DNA from: Actinomycetota bacterium
GTDB taxonomy: Bacteria > Actinomycetota > Actinomycetes > Mycobacteriales > Micromonosporaceae
Assembly: GCA_005885555.1 (NCBI GenBank)
Contig: VAWN01000040.1
Coordinates: forward strand, 1-47,439
Reading direction: 5' to 3'
Length of the DNA: 47,439 nucleotides
Positions within the stretch are counted from its first letter, which is position 1. Every line of letters begins with the position of its first letter. Both the position numbers and the translations under genes were made by a program. The notes under the pieces are model-generated. The model was not told the DNA's origin. It did not search any database and saw only the letters and a list, made by a program, of their open reading frames with translations. Shown in pieces: positions 9,400 through 18,531 of this stretch.

Positions 9400-9966
9400 T
9401 CAGCCCACCGGCGCCTTTGCGAGCAGAACCTTCATGAACTCGCGCATCCACGCCGGATGGTCCGGCCAGGCGCGACCGGAGACCACGACGCCGTCGACGA
9501 CGGCCTCGGCGTTGACGAACTGCGCGCCGGCGGCCACCACGTCGGGCTCCAGCGCCGGGTACGCGGCGCTGCGCCGGCCGGCCAGTACTCCCGCCGCGGC
9601 CAGTACCAGCGGACCGTGGCACAGGTTGGCCACCGGCTTGTCCCGCTCGAAGAAGTGCCGCACGATCCGCTGGGCGTCGGGATCGTTGCGGATGTACTCC
9701 GGCGCCCGCCCGCCCGGAATCACCAGTGCCACGTAGTCGTCGGGGTTGACGTCGGCGAACGCGACGTCGGACGGCCAGCTGTGCCCCGGCTTCTCGGTGT
9801 AGGTGTCGAAGCCGTCGACGAAGTCGTGCACCACGAACTGCAACCTCTTCACCGAGGGCGCGGCGATGTGCACCTCGTATCCCTCCTCCAGCAGGCGCTG
9901 GTACGGATACATCACCTCGAGGTCCTCGGCGGCGTCGCCGGTGAGGATCAAGACCTTGGCGCTCAT
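9400..9966 (-). CDS. DJ-1/PfpI family protein
   Basis: The 188-aa protein has the DJ-1/PfpI fold: KVLILTGDAAEDLE at the start, VIPGGRAPE at residues 83-90 and the nucleophile elbow NLCHGP with Cys116-His117. Known functions of the family range from glyoxalase III and deglycase activity to peptidase and stress chaperone. This member keeps the Glu (14 or 17) and Cys needed for chemistry. ATG 9966 is preceded by GGAGG with an 8-nt spacer; an alternative GTG 9 nt upstream falls inside that ribosome site. The gene is divergent from the small monooxygenase-fold gene at 10050. Confidence 0.87.
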   Translation of the reverse strand: MSAKVLILTGDAAEDLEVMYPYQRLLEEGYEVHIAAPSVKRLQFVVHDFVDGFDTYTEKPGHSWPSDVAFADVNPDDYVALVIPGGRAPEYIRNDPDAQRIVRHFFERDKPVANLCHGPLVLAAAGVLAGRRSAAYPALEPDVVAAGAQFVNAEAVVDGVVVSGRAWPDHPAWMREFMKVLLAKAPVG

Positions 9967-10049
9967 GAAGGTCACCTCCTCAATTGATCCAACGCGCGGT
10001 ACACCCCGGGGTCAACCGCCGAATTCGCGGATATAGCAGGATGGGGCGC

Positions 10050-10346
10050 ATGTTTGTGGTCCACGTTCACGTGCATGTCCAGCCGGAGCGGCTCGACGAG
10101 TTCATCGCCGCCACCCTAGCCAACGCCCGCGCATCCCAGCAGGAGCCCGGGGTGGTGCGGTTCGACGTCATCCAGGACCAGGCCGACCCGGCCCACGTCG
10201 TGCTCGTCGAGGTCTACCGGGACGACGACGCTTCGGCTGCGCACAAGACAACCGCGCACTACGCGACCTGGCGGGACGCGGTCGCCGACCTGATGGTCAA
10301 GCCGCGCGAGTCGACCCGGTTCAGCGTGCTGTCCTGGACGCCGTGA
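10050..10346 (+). CDS. Antibiotic biosynthesis monooxygenase (ABM)-domain protein, LsrG-like
   Basis: This 98-aa dimeric alpha-beta barrel protein matches the ABM fold ([18 protein letters not shown], then [14 protein letters not shown], then [23 protein letters not shown]). Family members include quinol monooxygenases and the autoinducer-2 isomerase LsrG. ATG 10050 is chosen over ATG 10041 because AGGA stands 8 nt before it, while AGG directly abuts the earlier ATG. An iron-type alcohol dehydrogenase follows 76 nt later on the same strand, a common pairing that suggests the two act on one small-molecule pathway. The substrate is unknown. Confidence 0.8.
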   Translation: MFVVHVHVHVQPERLDEFIAATLANARASQQEPGVVRFDVIQDQADPAHVVLVEVYRDDDASAAHKTTAHYATWRDAVADLMVKPRESTRFSVLSWTP

Positions 10347-10422
10347 GCGAGCGTCAGCGAGCGAACCAAGGGCTCAGGGCGGAGCGTGAACGGGGACTCC
10401 GAGCGGAACGCGAGGAGGCCAC

Positions 10423-11556
10423 GTGAACGCCTTTGGCTTCGCGACGGCGGGCCGGGTGCTGTTCGGCGCCGGGCGGGCCGCAACCGAACTCGGGCCGGTC
10501 GTCGCCGGGCTCGGCGCGCGGCCGCTGGTCTGCACCGGCGCGGACCCGGACCGGCAGGCCGCGCTGGTGGCGCGGCTGCCCGACCCGCGGGTGATCTTCC
10601 CGGTCGCCGGTGAGCCCACGGTCGACGTGCTGCGGGCCGCGGTCGAGGCGGGCCGGGCGCACGGCGCCGACGTGGTCGTCGGGCTGGGTGGCGGCAGCGC
10701 GGTCGACGTGGCCAAGGCGGTCGCGGTACTCCTGCGCAACGCCGGGGATCCGCTGGACTATCTGCCGGTACCGGGACCGCCGCGCGACCCGCGACCCGGA
10801 GTGCCCTGCGTCGCGGTACCCACCACCGCCGGTACCGGTTCGGAGACCACCATGAACTCGGTGTTCGCCGTGCCGGAGCAGCAGGTCAAGGTCAGCATGC
10901 GCAGCCCGGTCATGCTCCCCACCGTCGCGCTGGTCGATCCGCTGCTGACCGTCGGCTGCCCACCGGCCGCCACCGCCGCCAGCGGCCTGGACGCGCTGAC
11001 CCAGTGCCTGGAGCCGTTCGTGTCGATCAACGCCAACCCGGTGACCGACGGGCTGGCCGCCGAGGGACTCCGCCGGGCGGGAAACGGGCTGCGCCGCGCC
11101 TACGCCGACGGATCCGACGTCGCAGCGCGCACCGACATGTCGGTATGCGCGCTGCTGAGCGGCATGGCGCTGGCCAACGCCAAGCTCGGCGCGGTGCACG
11201 GGTTCGCCGGCGTGGTGGGCGGCCTGCTGCCGGTGCCGCACGGTGTCGCCTGCGCCGCCCTGCTGGTACCCGTCGTCGAGGCCAACGTCCGGGCCGGCGC
11301 CGCAGCCCAGCGGTACCGGGCGGCCGCCGCCCTGCTGACCGGCCGGCCGGCCGCGACCGTGGCCGATCTCGTGGCCTGGCTGCGGGAAACAGTGTCCGAG
11401 CTGGCGATACCCGGACTGGCATCATACGGCCTGCGCCCGGAGCACGCCGAGCAGGTGGTCACGAAGGCCGCGAGTGCCAGTAGTACCCAGGGCAACCCGG
11501 TGGTACTGCATGAAGAAGCACTGCACCGCATTCTCGCCGAGGCCACCTCGGGTTAG
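10423..11556 (+). CDS. Iron-containing alcohol dehydrogenase (group III)
   Basis: The 377-aa protein has the group III fold: NAD(P)-binding VVVGLGGGSAVDVAKA, then PTTAGTGSETTMNSV, and the metal site. Three of four usual metal ligands are evident: Asp in SGLDALTQC, His in VHGFAG and His in VPHGVAC. The usual first His of DALTH is Gln here (DALTQ). This variant occurs in a subgroup of the family, so it need not mean loss of function, but the metal could differ. GTG 10423 has GAGGAGG just upstream. It probably forms an operon with the ABM-domain gene. Confidence 0.87.
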   Translation: MNAFGFATAGRVLFGAGRAATELGPVVAGLGARPLVCTGADPDRQAALVARLPDPRVIFPVAGEPTVDVLRAAVEAGRAHGADVVVGLGGGSAVDVAKAVAVLLRNAGDPLDYLPVPGPPRDPRPGVPCVAVPTTAGTGSETTMNSVFAVPEQQVKVSMRSPVMLPTVALVDPLLTVGCPPAATAASGLDALTQCLEPFVSINANPVTDGLAAEGLRRAGNGLRRAYADGSDVAARTDMSVCALLSGMALANAKLGAVHGFAGVVGGLLPVPHGVACAALLVPVVEANVRAGAAAQRYRAAAALLTGRPAATVADLVAWLRETVSELAIPGLASYGLRPEHAEQVVTKAASASSTQGNPVVLHEEALHRILAEATSG

Positions 11557-11559
11557 TCT
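11554..11559 (+). promoter_or_regulatory. Candidate -10 box of a leaderless FIST mRNA
   Basis: TAGTCT fits TANNNT and is followed by exactly 6 nt and the GTG start at 11566. It also contains the TAG stop of the upstream dehydrogenase. There is no Shine-Dalgarno before the GTG. Confidence 0.45.
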
Positions 11560-11565
11560 GTCGCC

Positions 11566-12774
11566 GTGGTGACTTCCGTCCCGGGTACCCGGGCCACGAT
11601 CGGCCGCAGCACCGGCACCCGCCGCCGCTCGGTACGGGTCGGGCACTCGTGGGACGCCTCCTCCCACGCGGCCGGTGCCGTGGCCACCCTCGACGCCATC
11701 CAGCTCGCTGATCCACGGTTGCTGCTGGTGTTCGCCTCGTTCGGGTACGACCTGCCGGAGCTGGTCGCCGGGGTCGGCTCGGTGGCCGGCGACATACCGG
11801 TGATCGGCTGCTCCACGGCCGGCGAGATCGGACCGGGGCCGCCGCAGTCCCCCGGGGTCGTCGTGGTCGGTCTCGGCGGTGACTTCAGCGTACGCACCAC
11901 CCACTCCGCCGGCCTGCGCCAGGACCCCCGCGCGGTCGGCGAGGCGGTGGCGCACGGGCTGCTTCCGCTGCCGGACACGCCGCACCGCACGACGCTGATG
12001 CTCACCGACTCACTGGCCGGCGACCAGCAGGAAATGGTGCGGGGCGCCTACGGGCTGCTCGGCGCGACGGTACCGCTGATCGGCGGCGGAGCCGGCGACA
12101 ACATGCGCATGCAGACCTCGTACCAGTTCCACAATGGACAGATCCTGCAGGAAGCCGTGGTGGCCGCGGTGATCGGCAGCGACGACCCGATCGGCCTGTC
12201 CGTGCGGCACGGGTGGCGACGCAGCGGCCACGGCATGGTGGTCACCGGCAGCGCCGGCAACGACGTGCACAGCCTCGACGACCGGCCGGCTCTCGACGCC
12301 TACCTGCACCGGCACGCCGCGCCGCACGGGCTCGAACAGGACGCCGCGGCGTTCGCGGAGTTCGCGCTGACCCGGCCGCTGGCCGTCGCGCGCCGCGGTG
12401 ACGTGGCGATCCGGCACGTGCTCGGCGCCGATCCGGTGGCCCGGACGCTGAACTGCGCCGGCAGCGTACCCAAGGGCGCCGCCGCGTGGCTGGCCACCGG
12501 CGACGTGGAGTCCACGCTGGCCGCCACCGACGCCGCCTGCGCCGAGGCGATCGAGCAGCTCGGTGAGGTACCGCTGCTGGCCCTGCTGGTGTTCGACTGC
12601 GTCGGCCGGCGCGCGGTGCTCGGCGACGACGGCGCCCTGGTCGAACGGCGCCTCATGAACGACCGGGCCGGCACCGCCCCGCTGGCCGGCTTCTACACCT
12701 ACGGCGAGATCGCCCGGACGAAAGGTGTCATCGGTTACCACAACCAGACCGTGCTTGCCGTAGCGCTGAGCTGA
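11566..12774 (+). CDS. FIST N/C-domain ligand-sensing protein (copy 1)
   Basis: The 402-aa cytosolic protein has a FIST_N domain (residues about 40-230; PVIGCSTAGEIG, LMLTDSLAGDQQE, PLIGGGAGDN) and a FIST_C domain ending in GFYTYGEIARTKGVIGYHNQT, the family hallmark. FIST proteins bind small ligands. The NosP group binds haem and nitric oxide and controls adjacent c-di-GMP enzymes or kinases. A conserved His189 (YQFHNG) aligns with His176 of the second copy and is a candidate ligand. The next gene, 6 nt downstream, encodes a GAF-GGDEF-EAL protein, so this is probably the sensor of that enzyme. The start is GTG 11566, or GTG 11569. Confidence 0.88.
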   Translation: MVTSVPGTRATIGRSTGTRRRSVRVGHSWDASSHAAGAVATLDAIQLADPRLLLVFASFGYDLPELVAGVGSVAGDIPVIGCSTAGEIGPGPPQSPGVVVVGLGGDFSVRTTHSAGLRQDPRAVGEAVAHGLLPLPDTPHRTTLMLTDSLAGDQQEMVRGAYGLLGATVPLIGGGAGDNMRMQTSYQFHNGQILQEAVVAAVIGSDDPIGLSVRHGWRRSGHGMVVTGSAGNDVHSLDDRPALDAYLHRHAAPHGLEQDAAAFAEFALTRPLAVARRGDVAIRHVLGADPVARTLNCAGSVPKGAAAWLATGDVESTLAATDAACAEAIEQLGEVPLLALLVFDCVGRRAVLGDDGALVERRLMNDRAGTAPLAGFYTYGEIARTKGVIGYHNQTVLAVALS

Positions 12775-12780
12775 CCGCGC

Positions 12781-15003
12781 ATGACCTCCGACTCCTGGAG
12801 CACCTCGCAACTGGTGGAGTTCCTTGCCGTGCTCTCGGAGCAGCGCGACGAGGACTGTGCGCTGCGCGCCGCCGTGGAACGGGTGCTGGAGTCGCTGGAC
12901 GCCGAGGTCGGGCTGCTGTTCGGGCGGGACACGGTACTCACGGTGGTCGGACTTGCGGCGGTGGACCCGCAGGTGGCAACGCTGGCCGCGGCGGCGCGGA
13001 CCGGGGCCGACCAGGTGTGGGTCGACGGCCTCGGCCGGTGCCGGACCGCGGTGGTGGCGCTGGACTTCGGCGAGGACGCGGTGCGCCTGCTGGTCGTGCG
13101 GGCCGGCGCCGACGAGTTCGTACCCGACGAGATGCTGCTGCTGCGCGGCATGGCCTGGGTACTGCACCTGGCGCTGCGCCCGCTGCGGGTGATGGTGCTG
13201 CTCGGCGAGCGGCAGCGGATGCTGGAGCAGGTGGCCCGGGTACAGCGGGCGATCGCCAACCGGGCACCGCTGCCCGAGGTCTTCGACACGGTTACCGCGA
13301 GCGCGCTGGACCTGTTCGGCACGGAACTGGCCATGCTGTACCTCGCCGACCAGGGCGTGCTCATGGTCGCCTCGGTCAGCACCACGTTCGACGAGCAGCA
13401 CCAGCTGACCCGGCCGATGCACCTGCGGTCGGGTATCGGCCGGGCGGCGTACTCCAGCGGCGAGCTGGTCCGCACCGACGACTACCCCGGCTCCGCCTAC
13501 GCCAACCCGGAACTGGTCGCGCGCGGCGCCCACGCGGCGATGGGCGCGCCGGTGCGGGAGAACGGCGCCGTGGTGGGCAGCCTCGTGACCCTCTCGTTCC
13601 AGCCCGGCCACCACTTCACCGACGTGCAGGAACAGACCCTGCTCGCGTTCGCCGACCAGGTCAGCATCGCGCTGTCCGACGCGAAGACGCTGGCCACCGC
13701 CCAGCACGCGATCCGCGACGCGGTCACCGGCCTGCCCAACCGGGTGCTGTTCCTGGACCGGCTGGAACAGGCGCTGGCCCGCGGGATACCGGCACACGTG
13801 CTGTTCCTCGACCTGGACCGGTTCAAGCTGGTCAACGACACCCGCGGGCACTGCGCCGGCGACGAACTGCTGCGCCAGGTCGGCCGGCGGCTGCGCGAGT
13901 GCCTGCGCAACGACGACCTGCTGGCCCGCTTCGGCGGCGACGAGTTCGCGGTGCTCGTCGACAACGGCGGATGCGACGACGTGGTGCTGCTGGCCAAGCG
14001 GATGCTCGAAGCCGTCGAGCGGCCGTACCTGGTGGCCGGCGACGAGGTCAGCATCAACGCGAGCATCGGCATCAGCGCCAGCCACGACGGCGACACCGCC
14101 GGTGACATCCTGCGCGACGCCGACACCGCGATGTACCGCGCCAAGCACGCCGGCGGCGGCCGGGCGGTGCTGTTCGAGAAGCGGATGCACACGGTACTGG
14201 TGCAGCGGGCGAGCCTGGAGGCCGACCTGCGGCACGCGGTCTCCCGCGACGAGCTGTTCCTGGTCTTCCAGCCGATCCTGCACCTGGCCACCGGGCACGT
14301 GGACACCGCCGAGGCGCTGCTGCGCTGGCAGCACCCGACCCGCGGGACGATCCCGCCCGACGAGTTCATCCCGCTCGCCGAGGAGACCGGGCTCATCGTG
14401 CCGATCGGCCGGCACGTGCTCACCGCCGCCTGCACGCAGGCCGCCGGCTGGGTCGCGCCGCCCGACGGTGGCCCGCTGCCCGCGGTATCGGTGAACCTGT
14501 CCGCCCGGCAACTGCTCGACCCGGAGCTGGTCCGCGACGTGCGCCGGGCGGTGGAGACCACCGGCCTCGACCCGGCCCGGCTGATCCTGGAGATCACCGA
14601 GAGCGCGTTCGTCGGCGACGCGGCCACCGTGATCGAGCGGCTCCGGCAGATCCGCGACACCGGGGTACGGCTGGCGATCGACGACTTCGGCACCGGGTAC
14701 TCGGCGCTGTCGTACCTGCGCCACCTGCCGGTGGAGATCCTGAAGATCGACCGGTCGTTCGTCGAGGGCGTGGTGGCCGGCTGGCAGGGCCGGGCGTTCC
14801 TGAACACGATCGTGCGGCTGTCCGAGACGCTGTCGATGACCGCGGTGGGCGAGGGCGTGGAGACCCGCGAGCAGCTGGCCGCGCTGCAGGCGCTGGGCTG
14901 CCAGCTGGGTCAGGGGTTCCTGTTCGCCCGGCCGATGGACGCCGCCGAGTTCAGCCGCAGCCTGGCCGTGCACCGCGGCTCCGCGGTCCTGGCGGCGAGC
15001 TGA
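12781..15003 (+). CDS. GAF-GGDEF-EAL cyclic-di-GMP turnover protein (copy 1)
   Basis: The 740-aa soluble protein has an N-terminal sensor-like region (1-150), a GAF domain (about 160-300), GGDEF (about 312-465) and EAL (about 485-735). The cyclase signature RFGGDEF (384-388) is intact and the product-inhibition I-site RNDD stands five residues before it. The phosphodiesterase motifs EALLRW (511), VSVNLSARQ, ILEITES, DDFGTGYS (634), LKIDRS and GEGVET are all present. Both activities are therefore possible, with the dominant one set by the sensor. No membrane segments are seen, so it is cytosolic. It is co-transcribed with the FIST gene and resembles the protein at 31379 over its full length. 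Confidence 0.92.
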   Translation: MTSDSWSTSQLVEFLAVLSEQRDEDCALRAAVERVLESLDAEVGLLFGRDTVLTVVGLAAVDPQVATLAAAARTGADQVWVDGLGRCRTAVVALDFGEDAVRLLVVRAGADEFVPDEMLLLRGMAWVLHLALRPLRVMVLLGERQRMLEQVARVQRAIANRAPLPEVFDTVTASALDLFGTELAMLYLADQGVLMVASVSTTFDEQHQLTRPMHLRSGIGRAAYSSGELVRTDDYPGSAYANPELVARGAHAAMGAPVRENGAVVGSLVTLSFQPGHHFTDVQEQTLLAFADQVSIALSDAKTLATAQHAIRDAVTGLPNRVLFLDRLEQALARGIPAHVLFLDLDRFKLVNDTRGHCAGDELLRQVGRRLRECLRNDDLLARFGGDEFAVLVDNGGCDDVVLLAKRMLEAVERPYLVAGDEVSINASIGISASHDGDTAGDILRDADTAMYRAKHAGGGRAVLFEKRMHTVLVQRASLEADLRHAVSRDELFLVFQPILHLATGHVDTAEALLRWQHPTRGTIPPDEFIPLAEETGLIVPIGRHVLTAACTQAAGWVAPPDGGPLPAVSVNLSARQLLDPELVRDVRRAVETTGLDPARLILEITESAFVGDAATVIERLRQIRDTGVRLAIDDFGTGYSALSYLRHLPVEILKIDRSFVEGVVAGWQGRAFLNTIVRLSETLSMTAVGEGVETREQLAALQALGCQLGQGFLFARPMDAAEFSRSLAVHRGSAVLAAS

Positions 15004-15074
15004 GCCCGCGACCGACCCGCGCGTTCACCTGCGCGTCAGGACAAACTCACCGGCTCCTGGTAGGCAGTCACCTC

Positions 15075-17393
15075 ATGAACCGACGAATCCGATCGGCCGC
15101 GGTACTGGCGGCCGTGGCGACCGCGGCCGCCGTCGCGCTCACCGCGAGCCCGGCCGGCGCCGTCTCCCCCGACGTGGTGATCAGCCAGGTGTACGGGGGC
15201 GGCGGCAACTCCGGCGCCACGTACACCAACGACTTCATCGAGCTGTACAACCGGGGTACCGCGGCGGTCGACCTCGCCGGCTGGAGCGCGCAGTACGCGG
15301 CGGCGACCGGTACCAGCTACCAGGTCACCGCGCTGTCCGGCAGCATCGCGCCCGGCGCGCACTTCCTGGTGCAGGAGGCCGCCGGCGCCGGGGGTACCAC
15401 GCCGCTGCCCACGCCCGACGTCACCGGCTCGATCCCCATGGCGGCCGGCAGCGGGAAGGTGCGCGTGGTCTCGCCGGCGGGTGCGGTGTGGGACTTCGTC
15501 GGGTACGGCACCGCGAACGAGTTCGAAGGCAGCGGCGCCGCCCCGGCGCTGTCCAACACGACCGCCGCGCTGCGGGCCGCCGACGGCGCGACCGACACCG
15601 ACGACAACGCGGCCGACTTCACCGCCGGCGCGCCGAACCCGCGCAGCTCCGGGGGTACCCCGCCACCGCCCCCGCCCAGCAGGGCGATCCACGAGATCCA
15701 GGGCGCGGCGCACCGATCGCCGCTGGCCGGTACCGCGGTGACCACCACCGGCGTCGTCATCGCCGTCGCGAAGAACGGTTTCTGGATCGAGGACCCGGCC
15801 CCGGACACCGACCCGGCCACCAGCGAGGGCGTGTTCGTCTTCACCGGCAAGGCGCCGAATGTCCACAGTGGAGACTCGGTGAACGTGGTCGGTACCGTCA
15901 GCGAGTTCCGGCCCGGCAACGCGGCCACCAACCTGTCCACCACCGAGATCGTCGCGCCGACCGTGTCCGTCAACGCCTCCGGCGTCGCGCTCCCGGCACC
16001 CGTGAAGGTCCTCGACGTCCCGCCGGCACCGCGCGCCGACGCGCCCGGCGACATCGAGACCGCAGCGTTCAACCCGGCCACCAACGCGCTGGACTTCTAC
16101 GAGTCGCTGGAGGGCATGCTCGTCGAGGTCGACGACGCGGTCGCGGCCGGGCCGACGAACAGCTTCGGCGAACTGCCGGTCGTCCCCGGTACCACGACCG
16201 ACCCGCGCAGCGCGCACGGCGGCGTCATGTACTCCTACACCCACCCCAACACCGACCGGCTGATCCTCTCGTCAAGCCTCGCGCCGGTACCGGCGGCGAA
16301 CGTGGGCGACACGCTGCCCGGCCCGGTCGTCGGGGTGCTGGACGACAACTTCGCCAACTGGATGGTCGACGTGCTGGCCACGCCGAACCGCACCGCCGGC
16401 CCGCTGCAGCCGGAGGTGACCCGCAGGCAGTTCCCGCTGGAGCTCGCGGTCGCCACCTACAACGTGGAGAACCTGGCACCGACCGACCCGCCGGCCAAGT
16501 TCGACCGGCTCGCGGCCGGCCTGGTGCACAACCTGTCGTCGCCGGACATCGTGTCGCTGGAGGAGATCCAGGACAACAGCGGCGCGGCCGACGACGGTAC
16601 CGTGGCCGCCAACCTCACCCTCGACAAGCTGGTCGCCGCGATCAGCGCGGCCGGCGGACCGGCCTACCGGTACCGCGAGATCGACCCCCTGAACGACACC
16701 ACCGGCGGGCAGCCGGGCGGCAACATCCGCGTCGCGTTCCTGTTCCGCACCGACCGCGGACTGTCCTTTGTGGACCGTCCCGGCGGTACCGCGACCACGC
16801 CGGTCGGGGTGACCCGGGACCGCCTCGGTCGCGCGCAGCTGACCAGCTCCCCCGGTCTGGTCGACCCGACCAACGCGGCGGCGTGGGTGGCCTCGCGGCG
16901 GCCGCTCGCCGCGCAGTTCCGGTTCCTCGGCCGGGACCTGATCGTGATCGGCAACCACTTCATCTCCAAGGGGCAGGACCAGCCGCTGATGGGCCGGTTC
17001 CAGCCGCCGGCCCGGGACAGCGAGGCGCAGCGGCACGTGCAGGCGCAGACGGTACGCGGGTTCGTCGACCAGATCCGCGCGGCCGACCCGAAGGCGGCGG
17101 TGGTGGTGCTCGGCGACCTGAACGACTTCGAGTTCTCGCAGACCGCGGACCTGCTGGTCGGCGACGGGTTCCTGACCGACCTGCCGCGCACGCTGCCGGT
17201 ACCGCAGCGGTACAGCTACGTGTTCGAGGGCAACTCGCAGGTGCTCGACCACATCCTGGTCTCCGCGGCGCTGGTGGGCGAACTGCACGAGTACGACATC
17301 GTGCACATCAACTCCGAATTCGCCGACCAGGCCTCCGACCACGAGCCGCAGGTCGTCCGGTTCCCGCTGTTCCCGTTGTTCGGCCTGCTGTAG
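15075..17393 (+). CDS. Secreted LTD-endonuclease/exonuclease/phosphatase protein (ExeM/NucH-like nuclease)
   Basis: The 772-aa protein starts with a signal peptide (MNRRIRSAAVLAAVATAAAV, cut near SPAGA). A lamin-tail domain follows (VVISQVYGGGGNSG...FIELYNRG, residues 30-180), then a Pro-rich linker (TPPPPPPSR) and an OB-fold-like segment (about 205-320). The C-terminal EEP nuclease domain (about 455-765) has ATYNVENLAP, SLEEIQDNSG (catalytic Glu), GNHFISKG, VVLGDLNDFE (Asp-x-Asn) and ASDHEPQ (catalytic His). It probably degrades extracellular DNA for nutrient supply or biofilm remodelling. No strong Shine-Dalgarno precedes ATG 15075. Confidence 0.9.
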   Translation: MNRRIRSAAVLAAVATAAAVALTASPAGAVSPDVVISQVYGGGGNSGATYTNDFIELYNRGTAAVDLAGWSAQYAAATGTSYQVTALSGSIAPGAHFLVQEAAGAGGTTPLPTPDVTGSIPMAAGSGKVRVVSPAGAVWDFVGYGTANEFEGSGAAPALSNTTAALRAADGATDTDDNAADFTAGAPNPRSSGGTPPPPPPSRAIHEIQGAAHRSPLAGTAVTTTGVVIAVAKNGFWIEDPAPDTDPATSEGVFVFTGKAPNVHSGDSVNVVGTVSEFRPGNAATNLSTTEIVAPTVSVNASGVALPAPVKVLDVPPAPRADAPGDIETAAFNPATNALDFYESLEGMLVEVDDAVAAGPTNSFGELPVVPGTTTDPRSAHGGVMYSYTHPNTDRLILSSSLAPVPAANVGDTLPGPVVGVLDDNFANWMVDVLATPNRTAGPLQPEVTRRQFPLELAVATYNVENLAPTDPPAKFDRLAAGLVHNLSSPDIVSLEEIQDNSGAADDGTVAANLTLDKLVAAISAAGGPAYRYREIDPLNDTTGGQPGGNIRVAFLFRTDRGLSFVDRPGGTATTPVGVTRDRLGRAQLTSSPGLVDPTNAAAWVASRRPLAAQFRFLGRDLIVIGNHFISKGQDQPLMGRFQPPARDSEAQRHVQAQTVRGFVDQIRAADPKAAVVVLGDLNDFEFSQTADLLVGDGFLTDLPRTLPVPQRYSYVFEGNSQVLDHILVSAALVGELHEYDIVHINSEFADQASDHEPQVVRFPLFPLFGLL

Positions 17394-17402
17394 CGCGCGG
17401 AC

Positions 17403-17436
17403 GCCGTAGGGTGCGGGTGTGACCGCACCCTACGGC
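17403..17436 (+). repeat. Perfect 14-bp hairpin enclosing the M20 start codon
   Basis: Arms 17403-17416 and 17423-17436 are exact inverted repeats (GCCGTAGGGTGCGG) around a 6-nt loop, GTGTGA. The GTG start codon 17419-17421 is inside the loop. It begins 10 nt after the stop of the nuclease gene, so it could also end that transcript. Confidence 0.7.
17407..17412 (+). promoter_or_regulatory. Candidate -10 box of a leaderless M20 peptidase mRNA
   Basis: TAGGGT fits TANNNT and lies exactly 6 nt before GTG 17419. There is no Shine-Dalgarno. It is inside the left arm of the hairpin. Confidence 0.4.
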
Positions 17437-18531
17437 CCGGCCTGGCTGGACAGGTTCCTGATCACGGCCGGCGAGCTGCTCGCCATCCCGTCCACCGCCG
17501 ACCGCCCGCCCGAGCTGCGCCGGGTACTGGACTTCATGCTCGACGTGGTCGGGCCGGGCTTCACGGTCGAGCGCTTCGAACGCAACCACAAGCCCAGCGC
17601 GCTGGTGTACCCGGGTGCGCAGCGCACCGAGTTCCCGGTCATCTTCAACGCGCACCTCGACGTGGTACCCGGCGAACCCGCGCAGTTCCAGCCGTACCGC
17701 GACGGCGACCGGCTGTACGCCCGCGGCGCGCATGACATGAAGGTCTCCGCACTCGTACAGGCGATGGTCTTCGCCGAACTGGCCGGCGAGCTGCCGTACC
17801 CGATGGCCCTGCAACTGGTCACCGACGAGGAGGTCGGCGGCCGCGACGGCACCGGGTACCAGGTCGAGCAGGGCGTCACCGGCCGGTTCGTGGTGATCGG
17901 CGAGCAGAGCGGGCTGCGCCTGGTGACCGAGTCGAAGGGCCTGCTCAAGGCCTACCTGCGGGCCACCGGCCGGACCGGCCACAGCGCGTACCCGTGGCTG
18001 GCCGACAGCGCCCTGGTCAAGCTGATGCGCAGCCTGGAACGGCTGATGGCGCGGTACCCGACGCCGGCCGCCGAGTCGTGGACCACCACCGTCAACATCG
18101 CGCACCTGGACACCCCGAACCGGGTGTTCAACCAGATCCCCGCCGCCGCGCTCGCCTGGCTGGACATCCGCTTCCCGCCGGAGGACACCGATCTCGCCGG
18201 CCGCGGCGTCGAACAGGTCGCGGCATACCTGGCCGGGTTCTGCGAGCCCGGCGTGACCGTCGAGATCGACCACATCGACCAGCCGCACCACGCCGACCGG
18301 GAACGCGCCGAGGTCAAGCGGCTCAGTCAGGCCGCCGAGCGCCAGGGGTACCCCGGCGGGTTCCTGCGCAAGCACGGCGCCGCCGACGGCCGGTACTACT
18401 CGGCGTGCGGCGTCGACGCGGTGGCCTTCGGCATCGAGGGCGGCGGGCAGCACGGCCCGGCGGAGTACGTGGAGCTGGCCAGCATCGCGCCGTACCACGC
18501 GGCGCTCACGGAGTTCCTCCGCGCCGGATGA
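17419..18531 (+). CDS. M20 family metallopeptidase (zinc amidohydrolase)
   Basis: The 370-aa protein has the M20 metal motifs: IFNAHLDVVPGE (His/Asp), LYARGAHDMK (bridging Asp), VTDEEVGG (catalytic and metal Glu), VIGEQSG, and the C-terminal His in GQHGPAEYVELAS. A dimerisation domain (TGRTGHSAYPW...) is inserted at about 180-290. The family hydrolyses peptides, acyl-amino acids or succinyl-diaminopimelate; the substrate is not clear. The GTG start lies in the loop of a hairpin with a TANNNT box 6 nt upstream. The 3' end overlaps the convergent hydrolase gene by 26 nt. Confidence 0.87.
   Translation: MTAPYGPAWLDRFLITAGELLAIPSTADRPPELRRVLDFMLDVVGPGFTVERFERNHKPSALVYPGAQRTEFPVIFNAHLDVVPGEPAQFQPYRDGDRLYARGAHDMKVSALVQAMVFAELAGELPYPMALQLVTDEEVGGRDGTGYQVEQGVTGRFVVIGEQSGLRLVTESKGLLKAYLRATGRTGHSAYPWLADSALVKLMRSLERLMARYPTPAAESWTTTVNIAHLDTPNRVFNQIPAAALAWLDIRFPPEDTDLAGRGVEQVAAYLAGFCEPGVTVEIDHIDQPHHADRERAEVKRLSQAAERQGYPGGFLRKHGAADGRYYSACGVDAVAFGIEGGGQHGPAEYVELASIAPYHAALTEFLRAG

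Noticed and set aside
12010-14973. 987-codon open frame on the minus strand over FIST and GGDEF-EAL
   Set aside because: The plus strand has intact catalytic motifs; the antisense text is Arg/Gly/His-rich with no motif.
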